A DNA stretch of 10,986 nucleotides from Magnetospirillum sp. (GTDB taxonomy: Bacteria; Pseudomonadota; Alphaproteobacteria; Rhodospirillales; Magnetospirillaceae), in contig JAIWOG010000261.1 in the NCBI GenBank assembly GCA_020217035.1, positions 1-10,986 on the forward strand, written 5' to 3'. Shown here piece by piece: positions 1-6,524 of this stretch (its first letter is position 1; every line of letters starts with the position of its first letter). The notes under the pieces are model-generated. The model worked only from the letters and a program-made list of their open reading frames with translations. It was not told the origin of the DNA and did not search any database. The translations under genes and the position numbers were made by a program.

Positions 1-686
1 TCGGTTTCCAACTCGTTGTCGGTGAAGATGTCCAACTGGTGCAGCAAGTCTTTCAGGCCACCAGCGAAAGCTTCCTCGTCGGCCAACATCTCCTTCAGCC
101 GATCCAAGCCGGGGCCGATCTTTTCCTCGACGAAGGGGCGCCACAAATTGACGGCGTTCTCGGCGGCCAGCGGCGGGTCCTCGCCCAGGAAATGTTCGCG
201 GGCGATGAAGCGCATGGCTTCCGCCAACGGCATGTCGTCACGCTTGGTGATGCGGTCCAGCCCCTCGGCCCGGGCCTTTTGTTCCAAGACGGCGGCGATG
301 TTGTTGCCGATTCCGGCCATGCGCCGGGCGCCCAGCGCCTCGATGCGGGCCTGCTCCACCGCCTCGTAGACCTTGCGGGCCTGCGGGTCGGGGGGCATGC
401 GCTTGGCGTGCACCGCGTCGTCGTGATAGCGGAAACGCAGCGCCACCGCGTCCGCCGTGCCGCGCAGGCGCACCAAGTCGCCTTGGGTCAGGTTCTTCTG
501 CGGGCTGGGCAGCTTGATCTCGGCACCGCGCACCGACGCGGCGCCGGCGACGAAGCCCACCTCCAAATCGGCGCGGCCGGCGATGGCCCGAAGCACCAGC
601 GCGGTGGCCCGCTTCATGGTGTCGGCGGGACTTTCCTCGCGCACCGGCAGGTGCGAGGACGGATCGGCCGCATTGCGTTCCGGCAC
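1..686 (-). CDS. cobT: Cobaltochelatase subunit CobT, N-terminal part (runs off window)
   Basis: CobT is a non-catalytic partner in the CobN-CobS-CobT complex, which uses ATP to insert cobalt into hydrogenobyrinic acid a,c-diamide in the aerobic cobalamin pathway (known for the family). The frame stays open for 228 codons to the window edge, about a third of a usual CobT of roughly 620 residues. The acidic linker and the C-terminal VWA/MIDAS domain lie outside. The visible part reads as the CobT N-terminal domain, including RFRYHDDAVHAKRMPPD and the helical stretch around ARIEALGARRMAGIGNNI. I chose the GTG at 686 because a perfect AAGGAGG (complement of 694-700) sits 7 bases upstream and the reading starts PERNAADPSSH. 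The next ATG in frame comes after 23 codons and would cut into the domain. The gene follows cobS by 12 bases, and its ribosome site overlaps the cobS stop codon, so the two are probably translated in step. Confidence 0.93.
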   Translation of the reverse strand, partial: MPERNAADPSSHLPVREESPADTMKRATALVLRAIAGRADLEVGFVAGAASVRGAEIKLPSPQKNLTQGDLVRLRGTADAVALRFRYHDDAVHAKRMPPDPQARKVYEAVEQARIEALGARRMAGIGNNIAAVLEQKARAEGLDRITKRDDMPLAEAMRFIAREHFLGEDPPLAAENAVNLWRPFVEEKIGPGLDRLKEMLADEEAFAGGLKDLLHQLDIFTDNELET

Positions 687-698
687 CGGCCAGCCTCC

Positions 699-1700
699 TT
701 AAAGGGCGACCCGCGCCGGGGTCTCGGGCAGTTCGACGCCGAAGCAACGCTGGTAATATTCGGCGATGACCGGGCGCTCGACCTCGTCGCATTTATTGAG
801 GAAGGTGACGCGGAAGGCGAAGGCCACGTCGCCGAAGATCTTGTTGTTCTCGGCCCAGGTAATGACCGTGCGCGGGCTCATCACCGTCGAGATGTCGCCA
901 TTGATGAAACCCTGGCGGGTCAGGTCGGCCAGAGACACCATGCGGCTGATGGTGGTCTGTCCCTCGTCGCTGTCATAGCCCGGCAGCTTGGCGGCGACGA
1001 TGGCGCATTCCGCGTCGTGTTCCAGGTAGTTCAGGGTGGCGACGATGTTCCAGCGGTCCATCTGGCCTTGGTTGATCTGCTGGGTGCCGTGATAAAGCCC
1101 GGTGGTGTCGCCCAGGCCCACGGTGTTGGCGGTGGCGAACAGGCGGAACGCCGAATGGGGACGGATGACGCGGTTCTGGTCCAAGAGCGTCAGCTTGCCT
1201 TCCACTTCCAGCACCCGCTGGATGACGAACATCACATCGGGACGGCCGGCGTCGTATTCGTCGAACACCAGGGCGCAGGGGTGCTGCAATGCCCACGGCA
1301 GGATGCCTTCACGGAATTCGGTGACCTGCTTGCCGTCCTTCAAGACGATGGCGTCCTTGCCGATCAGGTCGATACGGCTGACATGGCTGTCCAGGTTGAC
1401 GCGGATGCAGGGCCAGTTCAGCCGCGCCGCCACCTGCTCGATGTGGGTGGACTTGCCGGTGCCGTGATAGCCCTGGACCATGACGCGGCGGTTGAAGGCG
1501 AAACCGGCCAGGATGGCCAAGGTGGTGTCGCGGTCGAAGCGATACGCTGTGTCCAAGTCGGGGACGTGTTCCGAGCCGACGCTGAAGGCGGGCACGCGCA
1601 AATCCGCGTCGATGCCGAAAACCTCGCGCACGTCGACGTCGATGTCGGGGGTGGCCAGCGGGTGGTCGGAAGCAAGCGGACTGGCAGATTTCGCGGTCAT
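699..1700 (-). CDS. cobS: Cobaltochelatase AAA+ ATPase subunit CobS
   Basis: This 333-residue protein is the AAA+ motor that, with CobT, drives cobalt insertion by CobN in aerobic vitamin B12 synthesis in the cytoplasm. Sequence evidence: an N-terminal CobS segment (about 15-60, with [17 protein letters not shown]), Walker [10 protein letters not shown] at 77-85, Walker B ALVFDE followed by YDAGRPDV at 143-156, and sensor-1-like FATAN at 188-192. An insertion typical of MoxR-type AAA+ proteins follows ([20 protein letters not shown]). Length is close to the usual 325-335. The ATG at 1700 is the only reasonable start. A weak AGGGAA lies about 12 bases upstream. It lies 40 bases after the J-domain gene and 12 bases before cobT on the same strand, so the three look like one operon. 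The catalytic subunit CobN is not in the window. Confidence 0.96.
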   Translation of the reverse strand: MTAKSASPLASDHPLATPDIDVDVREVFGIDADLRVPAFSVGSEHVPDLDTAYRFDRDTTLAILAGFAFNRRVMVQGYHGTGKSTHIEQVAARLNWPCIRVNLDSHVSRIDLIGKDAIVLKDGKQVTEFREGILPWALQHPCALVFDEYDAGRPDVMFVIQRVLEVEGKLTLLDQNRVIRPHSAFRLFATANTVGLGDTTGLYHGTQQINQGQMDRWNIVATLNYLEHDAECAIVAAKLPGYDSDEGQTTISRMVSLADLTRQGFINGDISTVMSPRTVITWAENNKIFGDVAFAFRVTFLNKCDEVERPVIAEYYQRCFGVELPETPARVAL

Positions 1701-1740
1701 GATGGCAAATGGTTCCCTGTTGGCCGGTTGGCGCCGGCGA

Positions 1741-2319
1741 TCATTCTTCCGTGGTCAGGCTGTCAAGCAAGGTCTTGTAGGCCTGGTTGATGCGCTTGAA
1801 AGCCTCTTCGGCTTCCTTGTCGCCGCCATTGGCATCGGGGTGATGCTTCTTGACCAGCTTCTTGTAGCACGCTTTCAGGGTGGCGACCGAAGGCATTTCC
1901 GTCAACCCCAGCACGCGCAGGGCTTCTTCCTCGGGGCTGGGGGGCCGAGTACGGGCCTTGCGCATCTCATCGGTCTCGAAATCGAACATGCCCAAGGGGT
2001 CGTGCACCGAGAAAGTGAAGCGCTTGTTGCCGGTCTTCGCCCCCAACGGCCAAGTGGGCCGCTGCCAGGTGGTCGAGCGCCGGATCTCGTCCTCGATCTG
2101 GTCCTCGCTCATGCCCTTGTAGAAATCCCAGGACGCGTTGTAGGCCCGCACGTGGTCCAGGCAGAACCAGTAATAATCATCCAGGTGGTCGCGCGATTTC
2201 GGCGCCCGGTACTCGCCTTGCGCCGCGCAGCCGGGATGGTCGCAGGCGCGCGCCGCCGCCTTGGGCGGTTCGGGCTGCCAGTTGCTGTTCCAGGCGCGTT
2301 TCGAGGAATTGGCTTTCAT
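1741..2319 (-). CDS. J-domain protein with N-terminal Cys/His cluster, upstream of cobS
   Basis: This predicted co-chaperone has 192 residues with the J domain at the C terminus (about 132-190), unlike DnaJ itself. It carries the HPD motif (160-162) needed to stimulate Hsp70 ATPase, followed by [11 protein letters not shown]. The N-terminal half contains CDHPGC (C26, C31) and WFCLDH (C53, H56), a possible C-x4-C / C-x2-H metal site, and the conserved-looking segments [16 protein letters not shown] and [10 protein letters not shown]. There is no Gly/Phe region, canonical DnaJ zinc finger or membrane segment. From memory, such proteins sit next to cobS in many alphaproteobacteria. A role in assembly or turnover of the CobS/CobT complex is my inference. 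The start is uncertain. The ATG at 2319 has a purine run directly against it, and the same frame is open back to an ATG at 2454, but that extension enters AT-rich non-coding-looking sequence. Confidence 0.88.
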   Translation of the reverse strand: MKANSSKRAWNSNWQPEPPKAAARACDHPGCAAQGEYRAPKSRDHLDDYYWFCLDHVRAYNASWDFYKGMSEDQIEDEIRRSTTWQRPTWPLGAKTGNKRFTFSVHDPLGMFDFETDEMRKARTRPPSPEEEALRVLGLTEMPSVATLKACYKKLVKKHHPDANGGDKEAEEAFKRINQAYKTLLDSLTTEE

Positions 2320-2369
2320 CTCCCCATAATGCTGATCGCGCGGGTCCGAGGCAAGGCGGCGATCCCCAT
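2316..2369 (-). other. Possible 17-codon leader ORF overlapping the J-domain gene start
   Basis: A short frame begins with ATG at 2369, preceded by AAGG six bases upstream. It encodes [17 protein letters not shown] and ends at a TGA (2318-2316) that overlaps the ATG of the J-domain gene as ATGA. The J-domain ATG itself lacks a well-spaced ribosome site, so coupled translation from this leader is a reasonable explanation. The alternative is that the J-domain protein simply starts further upstream in its own frame, which would make this leader a shadow. No function is assigned to the peptide. Confidence 0.25.
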
Positions 2370-2554
2370 CGCACGCCTTAAAGGAGATGGGTAAATAACC
2401 ATATATTTTTAGATGAAAACACTTATATGCAAACAAGAATATCTTCCCGGCCATATAACTTTATGGTTAAATCCTATCAGGTAGTTATCGCCTTATTAAC
2501 AGTGTCACCCGGCCCATCGTAACTTATCGTTAAGTGTGGCGACTGGAGAATGCC
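2370..2554. promoter_or_regulatory. AT-rich divergent promoter region between J-domain gene and chemoreceptor
   Basis: This stretch, about 185 bases, is strikingly AT-rich against its GC-rich surroundings, especially 2390-2480. It separates two divergent genes and so must hold both promoters. I cannot pick out a convincing -35/-10 pair on either strand. Just before the chemoreceptor there is a small inverted repeat, ACTTA-TCGT-TAAGT (2522-2535), followed by the ribosome site GGAG (2544-2547), 7 bases before the ATG at 2555. GTTAA/TTAAC words recur (near 2464, 2496 and 2530), which may mark a regulator site or simply reflect base composition. Confidence 0.5.
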
Positions 2555-4237
2555 ATGAATTTCAACAACATATCCATCAGCCAACGTATTTGGGCCCCGG
2601 TCATCCTGTTGATCGCCGCCTTCCTGCTGCTGGGGGTCTACAGCCTGAAGATGCTGTCATCCGCCGTGATGGACGAACATCAAGGCAAGGTCAGAAGCAT
2701 CGTCGAAACCGCCAGCGGCATCCTGACCCGTTATCGGCAAGACATCGACAGCGGCAAGCTGAGCCCTGAAGACGGCCGCCGCCAAGCCTTCACCGCGCTG
2801 AGCGGCATGCGTTACGACGGTGGCGAATACGTCTTCGCCTTCGACGAGAACGCCGTCACCGTGGTGCACCCCAAGGCCGATCTGGTCGGCAAGAGCCTGT
2901 CCGAGCTGAAGGACGTCAACGGCGTCTACATCGTCCGCGAACTCATCAAAGCGGCGCGAGCCGGCGGCGGTTCGGTCAGCTATGTCTGGCCGCGTGCCGG
3001 TTCAGACAAGCCGGTGGCGAAAATTTCCTACGCCGTCATGGTGCCGGGATGGAACTTCATGGTCGGTTCCGGCGTCTATGTGGACGACGTCGATTCCATG
3101 GTCAAGGAACTGGCCCTGGAATTGGGCGCGGTCGCCGGTATCGCCGTGTTGGTGGCCTTGGCTTTGGCGATCCTGGCCATCCGCTCGGTGGTCAGGCCGC
3201 TGGGGGCGCTGAACGTCCGCATGCAAACCCTGGCCAGTGGCGACCTGGAAAGCGCAGTGGCCGGACAAGAGCGCGGCGACGAGATCGGCGCCATGGCCAA
3301 GACCTTGCTGGTGTTCCGCGACAACGCCCATGACAAGATCCGGTTGGAAGCCGAACAGGTGGAAGCCGCCAAGCGGGCCGAGACCGAACGCACCGCCGCC
3401 ATGGCCCGGGTGGCCGACCAGTTCGAATCCAGCGTCGGCGACATCGTCGGCGCCGTGGTCACCGCGTCCAGCAACCTGCGCGACATCGCCCAAGTCATCC
3501 GCGAGAAGGCGGATGTCGGCAACCAAAGCACCAGCCAGGCCAGTTCGGCCGCCGAGGAAGCCTCGGCCAACGTGCAGACGGTGGCCGCCGCCAGCGAGGA
3601 ATTGTCGGCCGCCATCGCCGAGATCGGCCAACAGGTCGCCCGCTCGGCCGACATCAGCGACGCGGCGGTAGCCGAAGCCAACAAGGCCAACGACATGGTC
3701 CAGGGTCTGGCCCAGGCCGCCGGCCGCATCGGCGAGGTGGTGAAATTGATCAACGACATCGCCAGCCAGACCAATTTGCTGGCGCTGAACGCCACCATCG
3801 AGGCGGCGCGGGCCGGCGACGCCGGCAAGGGCTTCGCGGTCGTCGCCAACGAGGTCAAGGCCCTGGCCAACCAGACCGCCAAGGCCACCGACGAAATCGG
3901 CAGCCAGATCGCCGGCATCCAGACGGAAACCCGGGCCACGGTGGTGTCCATCGAAGGCATGGGCAAGACCATCGGCGACATCAACCAGATCGCCAGCGCC
4001 ATCGCCGCCGCGGTCGAGGAACAAAACGCCGCCACCCAGGAAATCAGCCGCAACGTCCAGTTGGCGGCGGAAGGCACCAACGGTGTTTCCCACAACATCC
4101 TGACCGTGCGCGACGTCGCCGGGGAAACCGCCCATGCCGCCGAAGGTCTGCTGTCGGCGGCGGAATTGTTGGGCAGCCAAAGCGAGAGACTGCGCTCCGA
4201 GGTGCAGAACTTCCTGCGCACCGTCCGAGCCGCCTAG
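2555..4237 (+). CDS. Methyl-accepting chemotaxis protein with a single Cache (sCache_2-like) sensor
   Basis: This 560-residue membrane chemoreceptor would signal ligand state to CheA/CheW and so to the flagellar motor. Order of parts: TM1 about 12-30; a periplasmic sensor about 31-187 with sCache_2-like signatures ([18 protein letters not shown] at 90-107, then [13 protein letters not shown], then [18 protein letters not shown]); TM2 about 189-209; a HAMP domain about 210-262 ([25 protein letters not shown]); and a long signalling coiled coil whose hairpin tip is about 398-440 ([21 protein letters not shown] followed by [14 protein letters not shown]). There is no C-terminal NWETF-like CheR/CheB docking peptide; the protein ends FLRTVRAA. 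I chose the ATG at 2555 because GGAG lies 7 bases upstream. A GTG 21 bases earlier in frame is possible. sCache_2 receptors often sense small organic acids, but the ligand cannot be read here. No che genes are adjacent. Confidence 0.95.
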   Translation: MNFNNISISQRIWAPVILLIAAFLLLGVYSLKMLSSAVMDEHQGKVRSIVETASGILTRYRQDIDSGKLSPEDGRRQAFTALSGMRYDGGEYVFAFDENAVTVVHPKADLVGKSLSELKDVNGVYIVRELIKAARAGGGSVSYVWPRAGSDKPVAKISYAVMVPGWNFMVGSGVYVDDVDSMVKELALELGAVAGIAVLVALALAILAIRSVVRPLGALNVRMQTLASGDLESAVAGQERGDEIGAMAKTLLVFRDNAHDKIRLEAEQVEAAKRAETERTAAMARVADQFESSVGDIVGAVVTASSNLRDIAQVIREKADVGNQSTSQASSAAEEASANVQTVAAASEELSAAIAEIGQQVARSADISDAAVAEANKANDMVQGLAQAAGRIGEVVKLINDIASQTNLLALNATIEAARAGDAGKGFAVVANEVKALANQTAKATDEIGSQIAGIQTETRATVVSIEGMGKTIGDINQIASAIAAAVEEQNAATQEISRNVQLAAEGTNGVSHNILTVRDVAGETAHAAEGLLSAAELLGSQSERLRSEVQNFLRTVRAA

Positions 4238-4268
4238 CGCGTCGCGAACGGCGAGATATGCGAAAGGC

Positions 4269-4306
4269 CAGGACTTGACGGCAAGTCGAAGCCACCCCAA
4301 GTCCTG
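4269..4306 (+). promoter_or_regulatory. Overlapping alternative hairpins between chemoreceptor gene and bolA
   Basis: CAGGACTTG (4269-4277) is a perfect reverse complement of CAAGTCCTG (4298-4306), giving 9-bp arms around a 20-base loop. The inner part of the same left arm, GACTTG (4272-4277), can instead pair with CAAGTC (4282-4287) around a 4-base loop. The two structures are mutually exclusive. A TTGACG (4275-4280) resembling an alphaproteobacterial -35 box lies inside the repeat, but I see no good -10. It could be a weak terminator for the chemoreceptor gene, an operator, or a switch in the bolA leader. It has no T-run. Confidence 0.4.
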
Positions 4307-4334
4307 TCTTCCGTATCACGCCAAAGGAGTTTCC

Positions 4335-4625
4335 ATGTCGGTGCGTGCCGCTATCGAAAGCAAGCTGACCGCCGGACTGGCGCCCCAGCATCTGGAAATC
4401 GTCGACGATTCGCACCGCCATGCCGGCCACGCCCATCGCATGACCCAACCCGGCCACGCCGGCGACGGCGGCGAGACCCATTTCAAGGTCGCCGTGGTGT
4501 CGGCGGCCTTCGCCGGCAAGTCGCGGGTGGAGCGTCACCGCATGGTCAACACGCTGCTGGCCGACGAATTGGCCGGCCCGGTGCATGCCCTGCAATTGGT
4601 GACCAAGACCCCTGACGAGGTCTAG
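4335..4625 (+). CDS. bolA: BolA family protein
   Basis: BolA proteins partner with monothiol glutaredoxins to bind [2Fe-2S] clusters and help iron homeostasis, Fe-S protein maturation and stress or morphology control in the cytoplasm (known for the family). The predicted protein has 96 residues, a normal length. It shows the BolA fold signatures: VDDSHRHAGH at 23-32, ETHFKVAVVSAAFAGKSRVERH at 47-68 with the FKV and RVERH core, and PVHAL at 82-86, whose His (H84) matches the conserved C-terminal cluster ligand. The loop HRMTQPGHAGDGG is His-rich, as in other alphaproteobacterial members. The ATG at 4335 is supported by AAAGGAG at 4323-4329. It lies 97 bases after the chemoreceptor gene, so co-transcription is possible but a separate promoter is likely. 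In many alphaproteobacteria bolA is divergent from the J-domain/cobS cluster, as here apart from the intervening chemoreceptor. Confidence 0.95.
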   Translation: MSVRAAIESKLTAGLAPQHLEIVDDSHRHAGHAHRMTQPGHAGDGGETHFKVAVVSAAFAGKSRVERHRMVNTLLADELAGPVHALQLVTKTPDEV

Positions 4626-4630
4626 CGGAA

Positions 4631-4661
4631 CGTGAAAACAGTCTGACCTGACGTCTTCACG
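4631..4661 (+). terminator. Hairpin after bolA
   Basis: CGTGAA (4631-4636) pairs with TTCACG (4656-4661). The stem continues inward through AC/GT and GTC/GAC with one mismatch and one bulged base. It begins 5 bases after the bolA stop codon and is followed by CCCTTATT, a weak T-rich tail. It fits a modest Rho-independent terminator for bolA. Confidence 0.45.
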
Positions 4662-4667
4662 CCCTTA

Positions 4668-4702
4668 TTCGTCATGCCCGGGTCATGCCCGAGCATGACG
4701 GA
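4668..4702. repeat. Palindromic extragenic repeat with tandem GTCATGCCCG
   Basis: GTCATGCCCG occurs twice in direct orientation (4671-4680 and 4682-4691). CGTCATGC (4670-4677) also forms an inverted repeat with GCATGACG (4693-4700), extendable by a GU and a UA pair. The unit resembles the dispersed CGTCATGCCCGG-type palindromes common between genes in alphaproteobacteria (from memory). It sits between convergent bolA and the HHE gene and could act as a terminator for both. Copy number elsewhere in the genome cannot be judged here. Confidence 0.5.
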
Positions 4703-4742
4703 AAGTGTGAAACGACACGTCGGCCAAGTTTTCTGCGGCCTG

Positions 4743-5312
4743 TCAGCCGCCCACCCCCCACGGCGCCGGAGCCAAGGCGACGATGCGGCTGTAAAGGCCA
4801 CGCATCTCTTCGCGGGCGTCTTCGGAAAACAGCGGGTCGCGGTTGTCGGCGAAGGCTTCGTCCATGGTCTTCCATTCCTCGGCGCTCAGTTCCTTGGCGG
4901 CCAAGGGCAGGATGATGCTTTCTTCCTTGTGCATGTGGCCCATGCCCATTTCGGCGTAAGACACCAGCATGTCGGCGAACAGCTTGTCGGCGCCGGGCGT
5001 GCCCTTGTCCACCTCGGCCAAGGCGGTGCGCAAGCGGACGATTTCCCCGGGGCCGTCCTGGTGCTCGCGTTCCAGTTGGGCCAGGGTTTCCTCGGCCACC
5101 GACGACACCCGGCGCAGCGCCTTGAACAGGTACTCGTTTTCCTTGGGATGATGGAAACGTTCGGGGAAGGCGTCGATATAGTCGATGATGGCGCCCAGAA
5201 GCTGGTTGTCGAAGCGTTGTCCGTCGCGCATGGCATAGCCTACGGTCCGCAGGACATGCAAGACGCGGTACAGGTTCCGGTGTTCCGACTTGATGATTTG
5301 CAGGGCGCCCAT
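4743..5312 (-). CDS. Hemerythrin-like HHE domain protein with YtfE-type ligand set
   Basis: This 189-residue predicted cytoplasmic diiron protein carries a hemerythrin HHE cation-binding domain spanning nearly its full length. Candidate ligands are H11 (SEHRNL), H54-x3-E58 (FHHPKE), H84 (REHQD) and H126-x3-E130 (HMHKE). Two HxxxE motifs plus two single histidines match the pattern of YtfE/RIC iron-sulfur repair proteins rather than oxygen-carrying hemerythrin, which has HxxxH in helix C and an Asp at the end. The N-terminal Cys-containing ScdA_N domain of YtfE is missing. There is no signal peptide or membrane segment. I chose the ATG at 5312 because MGALQIIKSEH begins the domain. The frame stays open to an ATG at 5363, but that extension covers the promoter-like AT-rich stretch. 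The ribosome site is weak (GGAA). Likely roles are oxygen, nitric oxide or iron handling; the exact role is not determined by sequence. It is divergent from the ene-reductase gene. Confidence 0.9.
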   Translation of the reverse strand: MGALQIIKSEHRNLYRVLHVLRTVGYAMRDGQRFDNQLLGAIIDYIDAFPERFHHPKENEYLFKALRRVSSVAEETLAQLEREHQDGPGEIVRLRTALAEVDKGTPGADKLFADMLVSYAEMGMGHMHKEESIILPLAAKELSAEEWKTMDEAFADNRDPLFSEDAREEMRGLYSRIVALAPAPWGVGG

Positions 5313-5329
5313 GGACGGTATTCCAAGCT

Positions 5330-5357
5330 TTGTGAGTGTTTGAAGAAAGATTATATT
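5330..5357 (+). promoter_or_regulatory. Candidate sigma-70-type promoter of the ene-reductase gene
   Basis: TTGTGA (5330-5335) and TATATT (5352-5357) are separated by 16 bases in an AT-rich gap, upstream of the GTG at 5409. The predicted transcript would start near 5364. It overlaps the candidate promoter on the other strand, so the divergent genes may compete or share a regulator. Confidence 0.4.
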
Positions 5358-5376
5358 ACACATAAAAGCAGGTCAA
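5350..5376 (-). promoter_or_regulatory. Candidate sigma-70-type promoter of the HHE gene
   Basis: On the minus strand TTGACC (5376-5371) is followed after 15 bases by a perfect TATAAT (5355-5350). Reading the -10 as TAATCT instead gives a 17-base spacer. It faces the HHE gene, whose start is at 5312, and overlaps the plus-strand promoter candidate. Confidence 0.45.
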
Positions 5377-5408
5377 CGATTCAAAGTGTATCACAACGGA
5401 GAAGCCCC

Positions 5409-6488
5409 GTGACCCACCCCTTGTTCCAAAAGTTCCGCCTGGGCCAGCTTGAGTTGGCCAACCGCGTGGCGATGGCGCCCTTGACCCGCAACCGGGCGGC
5501 GGCCGGCAACCGCGCCGCGTCGCTGACCGCCGAGTATTACGCGCAAAGGGCCAGCGCCGGGCTGATCGTCGCCGAAGGCTCGCAGGTCAGCCCCATGGGC
5601 CAGGGCTATCTGGCGACGCCGGGCATTCACAGCCCCGAGCAGGTGGCGGCGTGGAAGGTGGTGACCGATTCGGTGCATGAAGCCGGCGGCCATATCTTCC
5701 TGCAATTATGGCATGTGGGCCGGGTGTCGCATGTCTCGCTGCTGCCGGGCGGCGCGGCGCCGTTGGCCCCCTCGGCGGTGACCGCCAACACCAAGACCTA
5801 TCTGGGTCAGGGCTTCGAGCCGGTGTCCGCCCCGCGTGCCCTGGAAGTCTCGGAAATCCCCGGCATCATCGACGACTTCCGCCGGGGGGCCGCCAACGCC
5901 CTGGCCGCCGGCTTCGACGGGGTGGAGATCCACGCCGCCAACGGCTATCTGATCGACCAGTTCATGAAGGACGGCGCCAACATGCGAACCGATTCCTATG
6001 GCGGCTCCATCGACAACCGCACCCGCCTGCTGGCCGAGGTGGCGGCGGCGGCATGCGCCGAGATCGGCCGCGACCGCGTCGGCGTACGCCTGTCGCCGGC
6101 CGGCCCCATCAACGGTTGCGCCGACAGCGCCCCCCAAGCCCTGTTCGAACTGGCCATGGACAAGCTGGAAGCCATCGGCCCGGTCTATGTCCACATGATC
6201 GAGGGCATCACCGGCCAGACCCGCGACACCAATCCGGTGGTGGACTTCGCCGCCCTCAGGAAGCGCTATTCCGGCGTCTACATGGCCAACAACTGCCTGG
6301 ACGGGGCCGCCGCCCAGGCCGCCCTCGACGACGGCCGCGCCGACATGGTGTCGTTCGGCCGCGCCTTCATCGCCAATCCCGACCTGGTGCGCCGTCTGCG
6401 CGACGGGGAGCCCTTGAACCAACTGGACCGCGCCACCCTTTATGGCGGCGGCGCCCAAGGCTACACCGATTATCCGGCCCTGCCCTAA
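5409..6488 (+). CDS. Old Yellow Enzyme family FMN ene-reductase (NemA/XenB-like)
   Basis: This 359-residue flavoenzyme would reduce activated C=C bonds (enones, maleimides) or nitro compounds and nitrate esters with NAD(P)H. Sequence evidence for the FMN TIM barrel: APLTRNR at 23-29 (T26 near the flavin), LQLWHVGR at 98-105 (Q99), HAANGY at 175-180 giving the substrate-binding H175 and N178 and the proton-donor position Y180, DQFMKDGANMRTDSYGGS with DNRTRLL at 183-208, VRLSP at 226-230 (R227), and the phosphate-binding SFGRAFIANPDLV at 315-327. Length and motifs fit the classical OYE class, and no extra Fe-S or NADH domain follows. The GTG at 5409 has GGAG 7 bases upstream, and MTHPLFQKFRLG aligns with the usual N terminus. 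The frame is open far upstream, but that part is antisense to the HHE gene. The natural substrate is unknown. Sharing a promoter region with a diiron protein suggests electrophile or nitrosative stress (inference). Confidence 0.95.
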   Translation: MTHPLFQKFRLGQLELANRVAMAPLTRNRAAAGNRAASLTAEYYAQRASAGLIVAEGSQVSPMGQGYLATPGIHSPEQVAAWKVVTDSVHEAGGHIFLQLWHVGRVSHVSLLPGGAAPLAPSAVTANTKTYLGQGFEPVSAPRALEVSEIPGIIDDFRRGAANALAAGFDGVEIHAANGYLIDQFMKDGANMRTDSYGGSIDNRTRLLAEVAAAACAEIGRDRVGVRLSPAGPINGCADSAPQALFELAMDKLEAIGPVYVHMIEGITGQTRDTNPVVDFAALRKRYSGVYMANNCLDGAAAQAALDDGRADMVSFGRAFIANPDLVRRLRDGEPLNQLDRATLYGGGAQGYTDYPALP

Positions 6489-6492
6489 AGCG

Positions 6493-6524
6493 GGCCGCCC
6501 CCTGTGCCGGACAGAGGGGCGGCC
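6493..6524. terminator. Strong hairpin between convergent ene-reductase and chemoreceptor genes
   Basis: GGCCGCCCC (6493-6501) pairs with GGGGCGGCC (6516-6524). The stem continues with CTGT (6502-6505) against ACAG (6511-6514), a single bulged A (6515) and a GCCGG loop. That gives 13 pairs, starting 4 bases after the reductase stop codon. Its last base belongs to the stop codon of the convergent chemoreceptor gene. There is no T-run on either side, so it may act with Rho or as a 3' end stabiliser for both transcripts. Confidence 0.6.

Noticed and set aside
39..1790. Long plus-strand open frame of 583 codons opposite cobT, cobS and the J-domain gene
   Set aside because: It spans three well-supported minus-strand genes, has a low-complexity Gly/Val/Asp/His-rich translation and matches no family. 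It is a GC-rich antisense shadow.
2470..2500. Sigma-28 flagellar promoter suggested by GGCGATAA on the minus strand
   Set aside because: No TAAA box lies at the right distance upstream, and the orientation points at the J-domain gene, not the chemoreceptor.
2531..2556. Sigma-54 promoter (TGGC...TGC) before the first chemoreceptor
   Set aside because: The GG-to-GC spacing is 14 rather than 12, and the element would overlap the ribosome site.
3002..4300. Minus-strand open frames of 381 and 432 codons opposite the first chemoreceptor
   Set aside because: Both are antisense to a clear chemoreceptor gene, and the translations are repetitive with no domain signature.
4674..5408. N-terminal extension of the ene-reductase by 245 codons
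   Set aside because: The extension is antisense to the HHE gene, while the GTG at 5409 has a good ribosome site and the usual family N terminus.
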